This document shows positions 8,213 to 16,671 of a DNA stretch of 64,000 bases, in pieces. Numbering within the stretch: the first letter of the stretch is position 1; each line of letters starts with the position of its first letter. The DNA lies in NCBI RefSeq assembly GCF_014647975.1, contig NZ_BMQF01000013.1:117297-181296 (forward strand). Direction: 5' to 3'. Source of the DNA: Streptomyces fumigatiscleroticus (GTDB taxonomy: Bacteria > Actinomycetota > Actinomycetes > Streptomycetales > Streptomycetaceae). Position numbers and translations under genes: made by a program. The notes below the pieces were generated by a model. That model was not told the origin of the DNA, searched no databases, and saw nothing but the letters and a program-made list of their open reading frames with translations.

Positions 8213-10264
8213 TTGTCCACGCCCGCCGACGACGCCCTCTCCGGCCCTCTCGCCCGTGAGCGGGCCCACCTCGCCGCCTCCCGCGCCGCCCTGCGCGCCA
8301 TGCGGGAGGACGTCGAGTCCCTCGACATCAGCGACGTCACCGCGAACTGGGTCAACGCCCAGATCCTGGAGCGCCAGATCGGGGAGCGCATCAAGGCCCT
8401 GGCCGACCTCAGCGACACCCCGCTGTTCTTCGGGCGGCTCGACTATCTGCACGCGCCGGGTGCCGAGCGGGCCGAGGGCGCCGCAGGAGAACGCTTCTAC
8501 ATCGGGCGGCGGCATGTGCACGACGCCGACGGCGACCCGATGGTGATCGACTGGCGGGCCCCGGTCTCGCAGCCGTTCTACCGGGCGTCCAAGAAGGACC
8601 CGATGGACGTCGCGCTGCGCCGCCGCTTCGGATACACGGGCGGCGACGTCACGGCGTACGAGGACGAGCACCTCTTGGACCCGGCCGAGGCGGCCACCAC
8701 CAGCAAGCTCCTCCAGCAGGAGATCGAGCGGCCGCGCGTCGGCCCGATGCGCGACATCGTGGCCACCATCCAGCCCGAGCAGGACGAGATCGTACGCAGC
8801 GGGCTGGGCGGCACCGTCTGCGTGCAGGGCGGGCCGGGAACCGGGAAGACGGCCGTCGGCCTGCACCGGGTCGCCTATCTCCTCTACGCCCACCGCGAGC
8901 GTCTGGCCCGCACCGGCACCCTGGTCGTCGGGCCGAACCGTTCCTTCCTGAACTACATCGAGCAGGTGCTGCCCGCGCTCGGCGAGCTGACGGTCCAGCA
9001 GGCCACGGTCGACGACCTGGTCGCGCATGTCGAGGTGCGCGGCACGGACGACGCGGCGGCGGCACTGGTCAAGGGCGACGCGCGGATGGCCCAGGTGCTG
9101 CGCGGGGCCCTGTACTCCCATGTCGTCCCGCCCACGGAGCCGGTCGTCGTGGTGCGCGGCTCACGCCGCTGGCGTGTCCCGGCGTACGAACTCCAGGACA
9201 TCGTCCGGGAGCTGCTGGATCGCGGGATCCGCTACGGCGCCGCCCGCGAGGCCCTGCCGCAGCGCATCGCGCACGCCGTGCTGGTGCAGATGGAGCGGTC
9301 GGGCGAGGCGCCGGACGACCGGGTGCAGGACGCGGTGGCCCGCAACAGCGCGGTGAAGGCGGCCGTCAAGGCCGTCTGGCCGCCCGTCGACCCGGCCAGG
9401 CTGGTGCTGCGGCTGCTGACGGACGCGGACTTCCTCGCCGAGCACTCCGACGGGATCCTCACCGAGGAGGAGCGGAAGGCCGTCCTGTGGGCGAAGCCCG
9501 TACGGTCGGTGAGGTCGGCCAAGTGGTCCGCCGCGGACGCGGTGCTGATCGACGAGGCCGCCGACCTGATCGAACGCACCCACTCCCTCGGCCATGTGGT
9601 CCTGGACGAGGCGCAGGACCTCTCCCCCATGCAGTACCGGGCCGTGGGCCGGCGGTGCAGCACCGGTTCGGCGACCGTCCTCGGCGACCTGGCCCAGGGC
9701 ACCACGCCCTGGGCGACGCGGAGCTGGCGGGAGGCGCTGGCCCATCTGGGCAAGGACGATGCCGTGATCGAGGAGCTGACGGCCGGTTTCCGGGTGCCGG
9801 CCGACGTCATCGCCTACGCCTCCCGGCTGCTGCCGCACATCGCGCCGGGCCTGACGCCGGTGGCGTCGGTCCGGGAGAACCCCGGCTTCTTCGACCTCCG
9901 CGCGGTGGACTCCACCGCCGACGTGGTCGCCGCCTGCGCGGAGCTGCTGCGCAACGAGGGCTCCACCGGCCTGATCGCCGCCGACGCCCGCGTGCCCGAA
10001 CTCGCCGAGGCGCTCACCGCGGCCGGCCTGGGCTTTCTGTCCCCCGGCGAGGAGACCACGCGCGAGACCCGGCTGACCCTGGTCCCGGCCTCGCTCGCCA
10101 AGGGTCTGGAGTACGACTACGTGGTGCTGGACGAGCCGCGGGCCGTGGTCGACGGCGAACCGGACGAGCGCACGGGCCTGCGCCGCCTGTACGTGGCGCT
10201 GACCCGCGCGGTGTCGGGGCTGATCGTCACCCACGGCTCCCCGCTTCCGGAACAGCTGCGCTGA
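8213..10264 (+). CDS. helD: HelD/HelR-type RNA polymerase recycling ATPase (UvrD-like)
   Basis: This 683-residue SF1 ATPase has the N-terminal charged helical hairpin of HelD (residues 8-65), the arm that enters the RNA polymerase channels. Walker A is GPGTGKT at 207-213. A Walker B region LDEAQDLSPMQY is near residue 464. The C-terminal motifs include GLEYDYVVLDEP and LYVALTRAV. HelD frees stalled or rifamycin-bound RNA polymerase from DNA. TTG at 8213 follows GGAGG by 8 nt and is the only start with a good ribosome site. I saw no clear rifamycin-associated element upstream, so I do not call it HelR specifically. Confidence 0.85.
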   Translation: MSTPADDALSGPLARERAHLAASRAALRAMREDVESLDISDVTANWVNAQILERQIGERIKALADLSDTPLFFGRLDYLHAPGAERAEGAAGERFYIGRRHVHDADGDPMVIDWRAPVSQPFYRASKKDPMDVALRRRFGYTGGDVTAYEDEHLLDPAEAATTSKLLQQEIERPRVGPMRDIVATIQPEQDEIVRSGLGGTVCVQGGPGTGKTAVGLHRVAYLLYAHRERLARTGTLVVGPNRSFLNYIEQVLPALGELTVQQATVDDLVAHVEVRGTDDAAAALVKGDARMAQVLRGALYSHVVPPTEPVVVVRGSRRWRVPAYELQDIVRELLDRGIRYGAAREALPQRIAHAVLVQMERSGEAPDDRVQDAVARNSAVKAAVKAVWPPVDPARLVLRLLTDADFLAEHSDGILTEEERKAVLWAKPVRSVRSAKWSAADAVLIDEAADLIERTHSLGHVVLDEAQDLSPMQYRAVGRRCSTGSATVLGDLAQGTTPWATRSWREALAHLGKDDAVIEELTAGFRVPADVIAYASRLLPHIAPGLTPVASVRENPGFFDLRAVDSTADVVAACAELLRNEGSTGLIAADARVPELAEALTAAGLGFLSPGEETTRETRLTLVPASLAKGLEYDYVVLDEPRAVVDGEPDERTGLRRLYVALTRAVSGLIVTHGSPLPEQLR

Positions 10265-10409
10265 GCCCGGCGCGGCATCAGCGGGTGCGCCGCGGCCGGT
10301 CGCTCCCCCAAGTCCTCGGCTCCTCCCCCGCTCCCGGCCTGGCTCGAGCGGGGGGCCGCCCTTGGACAGGAGGGGGACCCCGTCGCGGGGGAGCCGCACA
10401 TCGACAGAG

Positions 10410-10470
10410 CCCCGCGCCCCTGAAGCGCAGTTCCCCGCGCCCCTGAAGCGCGGTTCCCCGCGCCCCTAAG
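10410..10470 (+). repeat. 23-bp tandem repeat, 2.6 copies, containing the dispersed 19-mer
   Basis: Units at 10410-10432 and 10433-10455 differ by one base; a partial unit follows at 10456-10470. Unit core: CCCCGCGCCCCTGAAGCGC. It contains the same GCGCAGTTCCCCGCGCCCC string seen at 1810-1828. It lies between convergent helD and cutC, where a terminator would be expected; the preceding 130 bases are rich in C and G runs that could form several hairpins but carry no gene. Confidence 0.75.
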
Positions 10471-11170
10471 GCCTTTCCGTCCCGCCGTCCAGCATGCGCC
10501 GCCACTGTGCGACCGCCTCCCTCGACACCGGTCCCGCCCAGCCCTCGGGGCGGGCCGCGCCGCCGATGTGGAAGCCGTCGATGCCGGCGGCGAGCAGCGC
10601 CGGTACATGGTCGAGCCGGAGCCCTCCGCCGACCAGGAGCTGCTGCTCGTAGCCGGGTTCGTCGCGGCGGCCCGCCTCGGCGAGCAGGGTGGGGATGCCG
10701 TCGTCCACTCCGGCGGCCGAGCCCGCCGTGAGATAGGTGTCGAGGCCCGGCGCGTCGGCCAGCTGCTTGCGCAGCGCCTCCCGGTCGGCGGCCCGGTCGA
10801 TGGCCCGGTGGAAGGTCCACCGGCAGCCGTCCAGTACGCCGGTCAGCCGTTCCACGGCCGCCAGGTCCACCCCGCCGTCCGCGCCGAGGAACCCGAGCAC
10901 GAACTGCTCGGCGCCCGCCTCGCGCGCTTCGCCGGCGGTGCGGACCAGCCGCTCGACGTCCCCGGCGGCGAATCCGTCCGCCAGCCGCAGCATCACCCGT
11001 ACGTCGATGTCGACGGCGGCACGGATCGCGGCGACGGTCGGGGCCGGCGGGGTGAGTCCGTCGGCCGCCATGTCGGTGACCAGTTCGAGGCGGTCCGCGC
11101 CTCCGGCCTGGGCGGCGACCGCGTCCTCGACGTCGAGGGCGATCACCTCCAGGACTGCACGCTTGCTCAT
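10466..11170 (-). CDS. cutC: CutC family protein
   Basis: The 234-residue TIM-barrel protein opens with LEVIALDVEDAVAAQAGGAD and has the family motifs LMLRL-like VMLRLADGF, TFHRAID and HIGGAAR. CutC was named for copper tolerance in E. coli, but its chemistry is unresolved. The length matches the family. It ends inside the 23-bp tandem repeat block shared with the convergent helD. Confidence 0.9.
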   Translation of the reverse strand: MSKRAVLEVIALDVEDAVAAQAGGADRLELVTDMAADGLTPPAPTVAAIRAAVDIDVRVMLRLADGFAAGDVERLVRTAGEAREAGAEQFVLGFLGADGGVDLAAVERLTGVLDGCRWTFHRAIDRAADREALRKQLADAPGLDTYLTAGSAAGVDDGIPTLLAEAGRRDEPGYEQQLLVGGGLRLDHVPALLAAGIDGFHIGGAARPEGWAGPVSREAVAQWRRMLDGGTERP

Positions 11171-11288
11171 GGGACCCCATTCCTTGGCGGGTGCGGGCGG
11201 GCTTCGCCGCGCTGCGCCGAGCGGGTCTGCCGCTCGACAGGTCTAGTCCAATCCAAGCCTATGCCCGCCCGTCGCCGCCAGTGGGCCC

Positions 11289-11972
11289 TCACCCCTTGTA
11301 GAGGTTGAGCTCCGCCGCCTCCACGCCCGCCAGCTCGTAGTCGCGCCCGTCCGCCGGCCGCCCCGTGTACAGCCGTACGAGGGTGGCGGCGTCGCCGATG
11401 AAGCGGCCCGGGGGACGCTCGCCGCTCGCCTCGCCGAGCCTCAGCGGCTCGTCCACGTCGTCGAGGTCGGCGTGGAGCGGCACATGCCCCCGTTCGCGGG
11501 TGACCCGGGCGAGCAGCGCGAGCGCGTCCGGCAGCCCGGGCCCGCCGTACGCCCCCGGTTCCCCGAGGGCCTCGCGCACGTCACCGCCGTGCACCCACTC
11601 GCCCAGCGCGATCGCGTCCAGCTTCCCGCCCGCCCTGGCGATCACCGGCCCGGCCAGCGTCATCCCGCGCTCCAGCTCGTCCAGGACCTGTGCGTCGGAC
11701 CAGCCGGCCCGTGCGGCGATGTCACGGTCGTTGGACTCCGGCGAGAAGACACCCTCCTCGAACCGGCTCTCCACCACCCGCATCAGGGCGGCCGAGCAGT
11801 GCGCCAGCACGTCCCGTACCGTCCAGCCCGGACACGCCGCGACCGGCACCGCGAAGTCCTCCGCCGCCCTGGCCCGCAGCCACGGGAGCAGCGCGTCGCG
11901 CTCGGTGGCCAGCAGCCGCCCCGGCAGCTCGGGGTCGCGTACGTCGTTGTTCACATCCGCAGGAGTCGTCAT
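11289..11972 (-). CDS. Maleylpyruvate isomerase family mycothiol-dependent enzyme
   Basis: The 227-residue protein has the DinB-like four-helix N-terminal domain with CPGWTVRDVLAHCS, whose His belongs to the metal triad, and a second conserved His in LGEWVHGGDVREALG. Actinobacterial members use mycothiol as cofactor or conjugate it to electrophiles; the substrate is unknown. ATG at 11972 is preceded by GGAGG, and by TAGCGT whose first bases abut the end of the MITE-like element at 11986. The element therefore sits directly against the promoter. Confidence 0.8.
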   Translation of the reverse strand: MTTPADVNNDVRDPELPGRLLATERDALLPWLRARAAEDFAVPVAACPGWTVRDVLAHCSAALMRVVESRFEEGVFSPESNDRDIAARAGWSDAQVLDELERGMTLAGPVIARAGGKLDAIALGEWVHGGDVREALGEPGAYGGPGLPDALALLARVTRERGHVPLHADLDDVDEPLRLGEASGERPPGRFIGDAATLVRLYTGRPADGRDYELAGVEAAELNLYKG

Positions 11973-11985
11973 GGCCTCCACGCTA

Positions 11986-12187
11986 GGCCCTGTCGTCGAA
12001 CTCCCGGCGTCCGTCCGGAGAACGGGCCCGGCGGCGCCATGGGGATCCCCCCGCGCGAGCGCGGCGGAGCGGGGGGAGGAGCCACGTGGGTGGTTCGGCG
12101 ACGCGGCTGGGGGTCCGCCCTGCTCGAAGAGCTCGGGGGAGCGCGTGCCAGGCGTCGCCGGGCAGGCGGGAACGTGACGACAGGGCC
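11986..12187. mobile_element. MITE-like element with perfect 12-bp terminal inverted repeats, copy 2
   Basis: The ends are GGCCCTGTCGTC (11986-11997) and GACGACAGGGCC (12176-12187), exact reverse complements. The 202-bp body has no transposase and shares blocks with the element at 1842-1975. It fills the gap between the divergent maleylpyruvate isomerase and HD protein genes. No convincing target duplication is seen (CTA left, TGA right). An IS with matching ends elsewhere in the genome would be the mobiliser. Confidence 0.8.
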
Positions 12188-12223
12188 TGAGGGCCCGGCG
12201 CCCGGTCACGGGAGAATGAACGC

Positions 12224-12868
12224 ATGGCCGATCTCGACGCCCTGCGCGACCGCTGGCTGCGCGCCCTGCTCGCCGCCCGCGAGGGCGCCTGTCACCCCGA
12301 CCCGTACCGCTACGCCGACGCCCTGATCAAGCGCTGGTCCGAGCCGCAGCGCCGCTACCACACCCTGGACCACCTCACCGCGGTCCTGGACCGCATCGAT
12401 GTGCTGGAGGAGTACGCGGCCGACCCGGACGCCGTCCGCCTGGCCGCCTGGTTCCACGACGCGGTCTATCTGCCGGAACGGTCCACGAACGAGGAGCGGT
12501 CGGCCCGGCTCGCCGAGCGCGCCCTGCCCGAGGCCGGGGTGGCGCAGGACAGGGCCGCCGAGGTGGCCCGTCTGGTCCGGCTCACCGTCGATCACGACCC
12601 GGCGGACGGCGACCGCAACGGGCAGGTGCTGTGCGACGCCGACCTGGCGATCCTGGCCGCGCCCCCGGCGGCGTACGCCGCCTACGCCGCCGCCGTCCGC
12701 GAGGAGTACGCGTTCGTGCCGGACGGCGCCTTCCGCGAGGGCCGGGCCGCCGTCCTGCGCCGGCTGCTCGGTCTGCCGCGGCTGTTCAGCACCCCGTACG
12801 CCGTCGCGGAGTGGGAGGCGACGGCCCGCCGCAACATCAGCGGCGAGCTGGAAATGCTGTCGCTCTGA
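12224..12868 (+). CDS. HD domain metal-dependent phosphohydrolase-like protein
   Basis: The 214-residue helical protein has YHTLDHL (first His), WFHDAVY (the HD pair) and later DHDP and CDADLAIL acidic motifs, the pattern of the predicted metal-dependent HD superfamily proteins of about 200 residues. These hydrolyse phosphate esters of nucleotides, but the substrate is unknown. ATG at 12224 follows GGGAGAA at a normal distance. The maleylpyruvate isomerase-GNAT fusion begins 28 bp downstream on the same strand. Confidence 0.85.
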   Translation: MADLDALRDRWLRALLAAREGACHPDPYRYADALIKRWSEPQRRYHTLDHLTAVLDRIDVLEEYAADPDAVRLAAWFHDAVYLPERSTNEERSARLAERALPEAGVAQDRAAEVARLVRLTVDHDPADGDRNGQVLCDADLAILAAPPAAYAAYAAAVREEYAFVPDGAFREGRAAVLRRLLGLPRLFSTPYAVAEWEATARRNISGELEMLSL

Positions 12869-12896
12869 ACGGACCGGGCCCCGTACCCTGCCCGGC

Positions 12897-13964
12897 ATGC
12901 GTGACATGGGCGGGGAACGGGTGGAGGAGGCCGTGGCGGGCGCGGTGGCGCTGCTGCGGACGGCGACGGACCGGGACTGGGACGGGGTGAGGGCGGGCCG
13001 GCTCCGGTGGAGCTGCCGGCAGACGGCCGAGCACATCGCCGGCGATCTGATCGCCTACGCGGGCCAGCTGGCCGGCCGGGCGACCGAGGCCTACGTCCCC
13101 TTCGAGATCACCCTGGACGAGGGCACCGGCAACGCGGACGTGCTCCAGGTGATCGGAACGACGGGCGCGCTGCTCGCGGCGGCGGTCCGCACCACCCCGC
13201 GCGAGGTGCGGGCCTTCCACCCGTACCCCTTCCGCAGCGCGAACCGCGAGGGCTTCGCCGCCATGGGCGTCGCCGAGGTGCTGCTGCACACGCACGACAT
13301 CGCCGAGGGGCTGGGGCTGGCGTACGAGCCGCCCGCCGAGCTGTGCGGGTATGTGCTCACCCGGATCTTCCCGCACGTCCGGCCGGGCGAGGACCACTGG
13401 CGCACCCTGCTGTGGGCCACCGGACGCGGCGAGCTGCCCGGCCGCGCCCCGGTCACCGAGTGGCGCTGGCACAACAACCTGGTCCTGCCCACCGAGCGGC
13501 TCACCCTCCAGGGGGTCACGCCCGCGTCCGCGGCCGATCTCCGCGCGGGCGGCGACGGCGGCTTCGACTGGGTCCCGGGCGGGCCGATCGAGGGCACGCG
13601 GGAGGGCGCCGGGATGGTCCTGAAGCAGTACGAGTCCGGGGTGCACCGGCCGGAGTGGGGCACCTTCGCGCTGGTACGGCGCGAGGACGGGCGCGCGGTC
13701 GGCGCGATGGGCTTCCACGGGGCACCGGACGAGGAGGGGCGGGCGGAGGTCGGCTACGACCTCGCCGTGGCCGCCCGCGGACACGGCTACGCCACCGAGG
13801 CGCTGCGCGCGCTGTCGGCGTGGGCACTGGCCCGGGAGGACGTCACGACGCTCTTCGCCACCGTCGACCGGGACAACACCCCCTCGCAGCGCGTCCTCAC
13901 CCGCGCCGGCTACCGGCCGGTCACCGAGGACGACGCACAACTCGCCTACGAACTGCGCGGCTGA
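12897..13964 (+). CDS. Maleylpyruvate isomerase-type domain fused to GNAT acetyltransferase
   Basis: This 355-residue protein joins two domains. Residues 1-190 are a DinB/mycothiol-dependent fold with CRQTAEHIAGDLIAYAGQL and LLHTHDIAEGLG. Residues 195-355 are a GNAT acetyltransferase with the acetyl-CoA loop AARGHGYATEAL and the C-terminal VDRDNTPSQRVLTRAGY. ATG at 12897 has TACCCT 8 nt upstream (leaderless). The last 19 bases overlap the convergent DUF4031 gene. The combination suggests conjugation or detoxification of a small molecule; the substrate is unknown. Confidence 0.85.
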   Translation: MRDMGGERVEEAVAGAVALLRTATDRDWDGVRAGRLRWSCRQTAEHIAGDLIAYAGQLAGRATEAYVPFEITLDEGTGNADVLQVIGTTGALLAAAVRTTPREVRAFHPYPFRSANREGFAAMGVAEVLLHTHDIAEGLGLAYEPPAELCGYVLTRIFPHVRPGEDHWRTLLWATGRGELPGRAPVTEWRWHNNLVLPTERLTLQGVTPASAADLRAGGDGGFDWVPGGPIEGTREGAGMVLKQYESGVHRPEWGTFALVRREDGRAVGAMGFHGAPDEEGRAEVGYDLAVAARGHGYATEALRALSAWALAREDVTTLFATVDRDNTPSQRVLTRAGYRPVTEDDAQLAYELRG

Positions 13965-14233
13965 GGGCGCCGTGGCCGCCCCTTGGGCCGGCGCAGCCCC
14001 GACCCGCGCAGCAGCCGCACCACCTCACGGCTGCTGATCTCCACCGCCCCGGCGGCCACCGCGTCCGCGTAGCGATGCGCGGGGGTGTCGTAGTGGTCGC
14101 CGTCGAAGGCCCGCCGGGGCAGGCCCAGCGTCTCGGCGAACGTGTGCAGCTCGTCGAAGGAGACGTCGCTGACGAGATGGGACCACATCCGTCCATGGCC
14201 CGGCCAGGCCGGCGGGTCGATGTAGACCGTCAT
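13946..14233 (-). CDS. DUF4031 domain protein
   Basis: This is a 95-residue protein matching DUF4031: it opens with MTVYIDPPAWPGHG and has SHLVSD and HYDTPAHRYADAV. The acidic and His residues suggest a small nuclease-like or metal-binding fold, but no activity is known to me. It is the second gene of a likely two-gene unit with 14244-14627 (10 bp apart). Confidence 0.85.
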   Translation of the reverse strand: MTVYIDPPAWPGHGRMWSHLVSDVSFDELHTFAETLGLPRRAFDGDHYDTPAHRYADAVAAGAVEISSREVVRLLRGSGLRRPKGRPRRPQPRSS

Positions 14234-14243
14234 GAGGGGCCGC

Positions 14244-14627
14244 TCACGAGGACGCCGGGCCCGCGGCGGCCCGGCCCAGCGACCCCACCGCCGCCACCTT
14301 CACCCCCGCCTTGGCGCACACCCAGTGCGGATCGGGCCCCAGTTCCGGCTCGACGTCCAGCGCGTGCGGGTCGCCGGAGCCGCACACCGGGCACAGGGGC
14401 CAGCGGCCCCGGCGCTCCAGCAGGGCGTCCTGCACGTCCTGCGCGACCAGCCCGGCCACGAAAGCCGCGCCCTCCGGCCACTGTTCGACCCACCACCGGC
14501 GCTGCACGATGGAATCCTCGACGAGAGAGACGACGTCCGCCTCCGCGACCTCGCCCGCGACCAGATCGGCGAGCACGAGGGCGCGCGCCGCGTGCAACGC
14601 CTGCTCCAAGGGGCTGATGGGGTCCAT
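14244..14627 (-). CDS. Hypothetical protein with CxxC...C zinc-ribbon-like C-terminus
   Basis: The 127-residue protein has an N-terminal helical half (LEQALHAARALVLADLVAGE) and a C-terminal CPVCGSGDPHALDVEP followed by HWVCAKAG, a plausible zinc site. ATG at 14627 is leaderless: CACAAT ends 6 nt upstream, and TTGCGC before it can act as -35. It is divergent from murR. Function unknown. Confidence 0.75.
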   Translation of the reverse strand: MDPISPLEQALHAARALVLADLVAGEVAEADVVSLVEDSIVQRRWWVEQWPEGAAFVAGLVAQDVQDALLERRGRWPLCPVCGSGDPHALDVEPELGPDPHWVCAKAGVKVAAVGSLGRAAAGPASS

Positions 14628-14647
14628 GCACCCATTGTGCGCAACCC

Positions 14648-14711
14648 TTGACCCGGACGCCGAACCGAAAATATCTTTCACAGGTGACCCAGGACGTGAA
14701 GGAAACTTTCC
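14648..14711 (+). promoter_or_regulatory. murR promoter with two inverted repeats (candidate MurR operators)
   Basis: TTGACC (14648-14653), 18 bases, then TATCTT (14672-14677) is a strong promoter, and GTG at 14684 lies 6 nt after the -10. GAAAATATCTTTC (14668-14680) is an imperfect inverted repeat over the -10; GGAAACTTTCC (14701-14711) is a perfect one just inside the gene. The shared GAAA/TTTC arms suggest autoregulation by MurR. Confidence 0.6.
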
Positions 14712-15631
14712 GAGGCACGGCCGGACCCGGCGGCGGCCCCCGCCGGGGCACACCTCCGGCGCCCGCCGCCCTCGCGGCCAAGGTGCGCACCCTGGCACCG
14801 TCGATGACCCGCTCCATGCAGCGGGTCGCCGAGGCCGTCGCGCACGACCCGGCCGGCTGCGCCGCCCTCACCGTCACCGGACTCGCCGAGCTGACCGGCA
14901 CCAGCGAGGCGACCGTCGTCCGCACCGCCCGGCTCCTCGGCTACCCCGGCTACCGGGACCTGCGCCTGGCGCTGGCCGGACTCGCCGCCCAGCAGCAGTC
15001 CGGCCGCGCGCCCGCCATCACCACCGACATAGCGGTCGACGACCCCCTCGCCGACGTCGTCGCCAAACTCGCCTACGACGAGCAGCAGACCCTGGCCGAC
15101 ACCGCCGCCGGACTGGACACCGTCCAGCTCGACGCGGCCGTCGCCGCCCTGGCCGGCGCCCGCCGCACCGACGTGTACGGCGTCGGCGCCTCCGGCCTGG
15201 TCGCCCAGGACCTGGTCCAGAAACTGCTGCGCATCGGGCTGATGGCCCACGCCCACGGCGATCCGCACCTCGCCGTCACCAACGCCGTGCAGCTGCACGC
15301 CGGGGACGTGGCGATAGCGATCACGCACTCGGGCTCGACGGGGGACGTCATCGAGCCGCTGCGGGTCGCCTTCGAGCACGGCGCCACCACGGTCGCCGTC
15401 ACCGGCCGCCCCGACGCGCCCGTCACGCAGTACGCCGACCACGTCCTGACCACCTCCACCGCCCGGGAGAGCGAGCTGCGCCCGGCGGCGATGTCGTCCC
15501 GGACCAGCCAGCTGCTGGTCGTGGACTGTCTGTTCGTGGGGGTGGCGCAGCGGACGTACGAGACGGCGGCACCGGCGCTGGCGGCGTCGTACGAGGCGCT
15601 GGCCCATCGCCACCGGAGCGCTCCGCGGTAG
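14684..15631 (+). CDS. murR: MurR/RpiR family transcriptional regulator
   Basis: The 315-residue protein has an N-terminal RpiR helix-turn-helix (LTGLAELTGTSEATVVRTARLLGYPGYRDL-like, with the recognition helix TSEATVVRTARLLG). A C-terminal SIS sugar-phosphate isomerase domain has YGVGASG and ITHSGSTGDV. MurR-type proteins sense N-acetylmuramic acid 6-phosphate and control murQ, which follows 77 bp downstream. GTG at 14684 was chosen from the promoter position (leaderless). A TTG at 14648 would lie in the -35. Confidence 0.9.
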   Translation: MTQDVKETFRGTAGPGGGPRRGTPPAPAALAAKVRTLAPSMTRSMQRVAEAVAHDPAGCAALTVTGLAELTGTSEATVVRTARLLGYPGYRDLRLALAGLAAQQQSGRAPAITTDIAVDDPLADVVAKLAYDEQQTLADTAAGLDTVQLDAAVAALAGARRTDVYGVGASGLVAQDLVQKLLRIGLMAHAHGDPHLAVTNAVQLHAGDVAIAITHSGSTGDVIEPLRVAFEHGATTVAVTGRPDAPVTQYADHVLTTSTARESELRPAAMSSRTSQLLVVDCLFVGVAQRTYETAAPALAASYEALAHRHRSAPR

Positions 15632-15708
15632 ACGTGGCAGACCGCAGGACCGACTCCTCCCCCCTTCTCACCGCACCCGCCGAGCACACCGGAAAGAGCC
15701 GCACCCTG

Positions 15709-16644
15709 ATGACCTCCATGTCCGACCACCGCGATCTCCGGCGGGAACTGGAGACCCTGACGACCGAGGCGTTCCGCCCGGAGCTGTCCGAGATCGACCG
15801 GCTGCCCACCCTGGAGATCGCGCGGCTGATGAACGCCGAGGACACGACCGTGCCCGCCGCGGTCGCGCGGTGTCTGCCGGAGATCGCCGCCGCGATCGAC
15901 GCCGTCGCCGCCCGGATGGCGCGCGGCGGACGGCTCGTCTACGCGGGCGCCGGTACCGCCGGCCGGCTCGGCGTGCTGGACGCCTCGGAGTGCCCGCCGA
16001 CCTTCGCCACGGACCCGGGACAGGTGGTGGGCCTGATCGCGGGCGGCCCCGAGGCCATGGTCACCTCGGTGGAGGGCGCCGAGGACTCCGCGGAGCTGGC
16101 CCGCGAGGACCTGGACGCGCTCGCCCTGACCGCCGACGACACGGTGGTCGGCGTCTCGGCCTCGGGCCGCACCCCGTACGCGATCGGCGCGGTCGAGCAC
16201 GCCCGCCGGCTCGGCGCCCTCACCGTGGGCCTGGCCTGCAACGCGGGCAGCGCGCTCGCGGCCGCCGCCGAGCACGGCATCGAGGTCGTCGTCGGCCCCG
16301 AGCTGCTCACCGGCTCCACCCGGCTGAAGGCCGGGACCGCGCAGAAGCTGGTCCTGAACATGCTCTCGACGATCACGATGATCCGGCTGGGCAAGACGTA
16401 CGGGAACCTGATGGTCGACGTACGCGCCTCCAACGACAAGCTGCGCGCCCGCTCCCGCCGGATCGTCGCCCTGGCCACCGGGGCGGGCGACGAGGAGATC
16501 GAACGCGCCCTGGCCGCCACGGACGGCGAGGTGAAGCCCGCCGTCCTCACCATCCTGGCCGGCCTCGACGGCCCGACGGCGGCCCGCCTGCTTCGGGAGT
16601 CCGGCGGCCATCTGCGGGCCGCGCTGGCCGCGGCGACGGGCTGA
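15709..16644 (+). CDS. murQ: N-acetylmuramic acid 6-phosphate etherase
   Basis: The 311-residue SIS-domain lyase has the family signatures LVYAGAGTAGRLGVLDASE, VVGVSASGRTPY and the TGSTRLKAGTAQKLVLNM region. It cleaves the lactyl ether of MurNAc-6-P to give GlcNAc-6-P and lactate, feeding the nag genes (33694-34839 deacetylates the product). ATG at 15709 follows GGAAAGAG. It is probably co-transcribed with murR. Confidence 0.95.
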   Translation: MTSMSDHRDLRRELETLTTEAFRPELSEIDRLPTLEIARLMNAEDTTVPAAVARCLPEIAAAIDAVAARMARGGRLVYAGAGTAGRLGVLDASECPPTFATDPGQVVGLIAGGPEAMVTSVEGAEDSAELAREDLDALALTADDTVVGVSASGRTPYAIGAVEHARRLGALTVGLACNAGSALAAAAEHGIEVVVGPELLTGSTRLKAGTAQKLVLNMLSTITMIRLGKTYGNLMVDVRASNDKLRARSRRIVALATGAGDEEIERALAATDGEVKPAVLTILAGLDGPTAARLLRESGGHLRAALAAATG

Positions 16645-16671
16645 CCGGCGCGCTCCGCCCTCTCCGCGCGC

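Noticed and set aside
11472..12326. Rightward frame across the maleylpyruvate isomerase gene and the MITE
   Set aside because: Antisense shadow; composition R/P/H-rich and it crosses the element.
14311..16644. A 777-codon frame joining murR and murQ
   Set aside because: It is the murQ frame read upstream through murR out of frame; MurQ begins at 15709.
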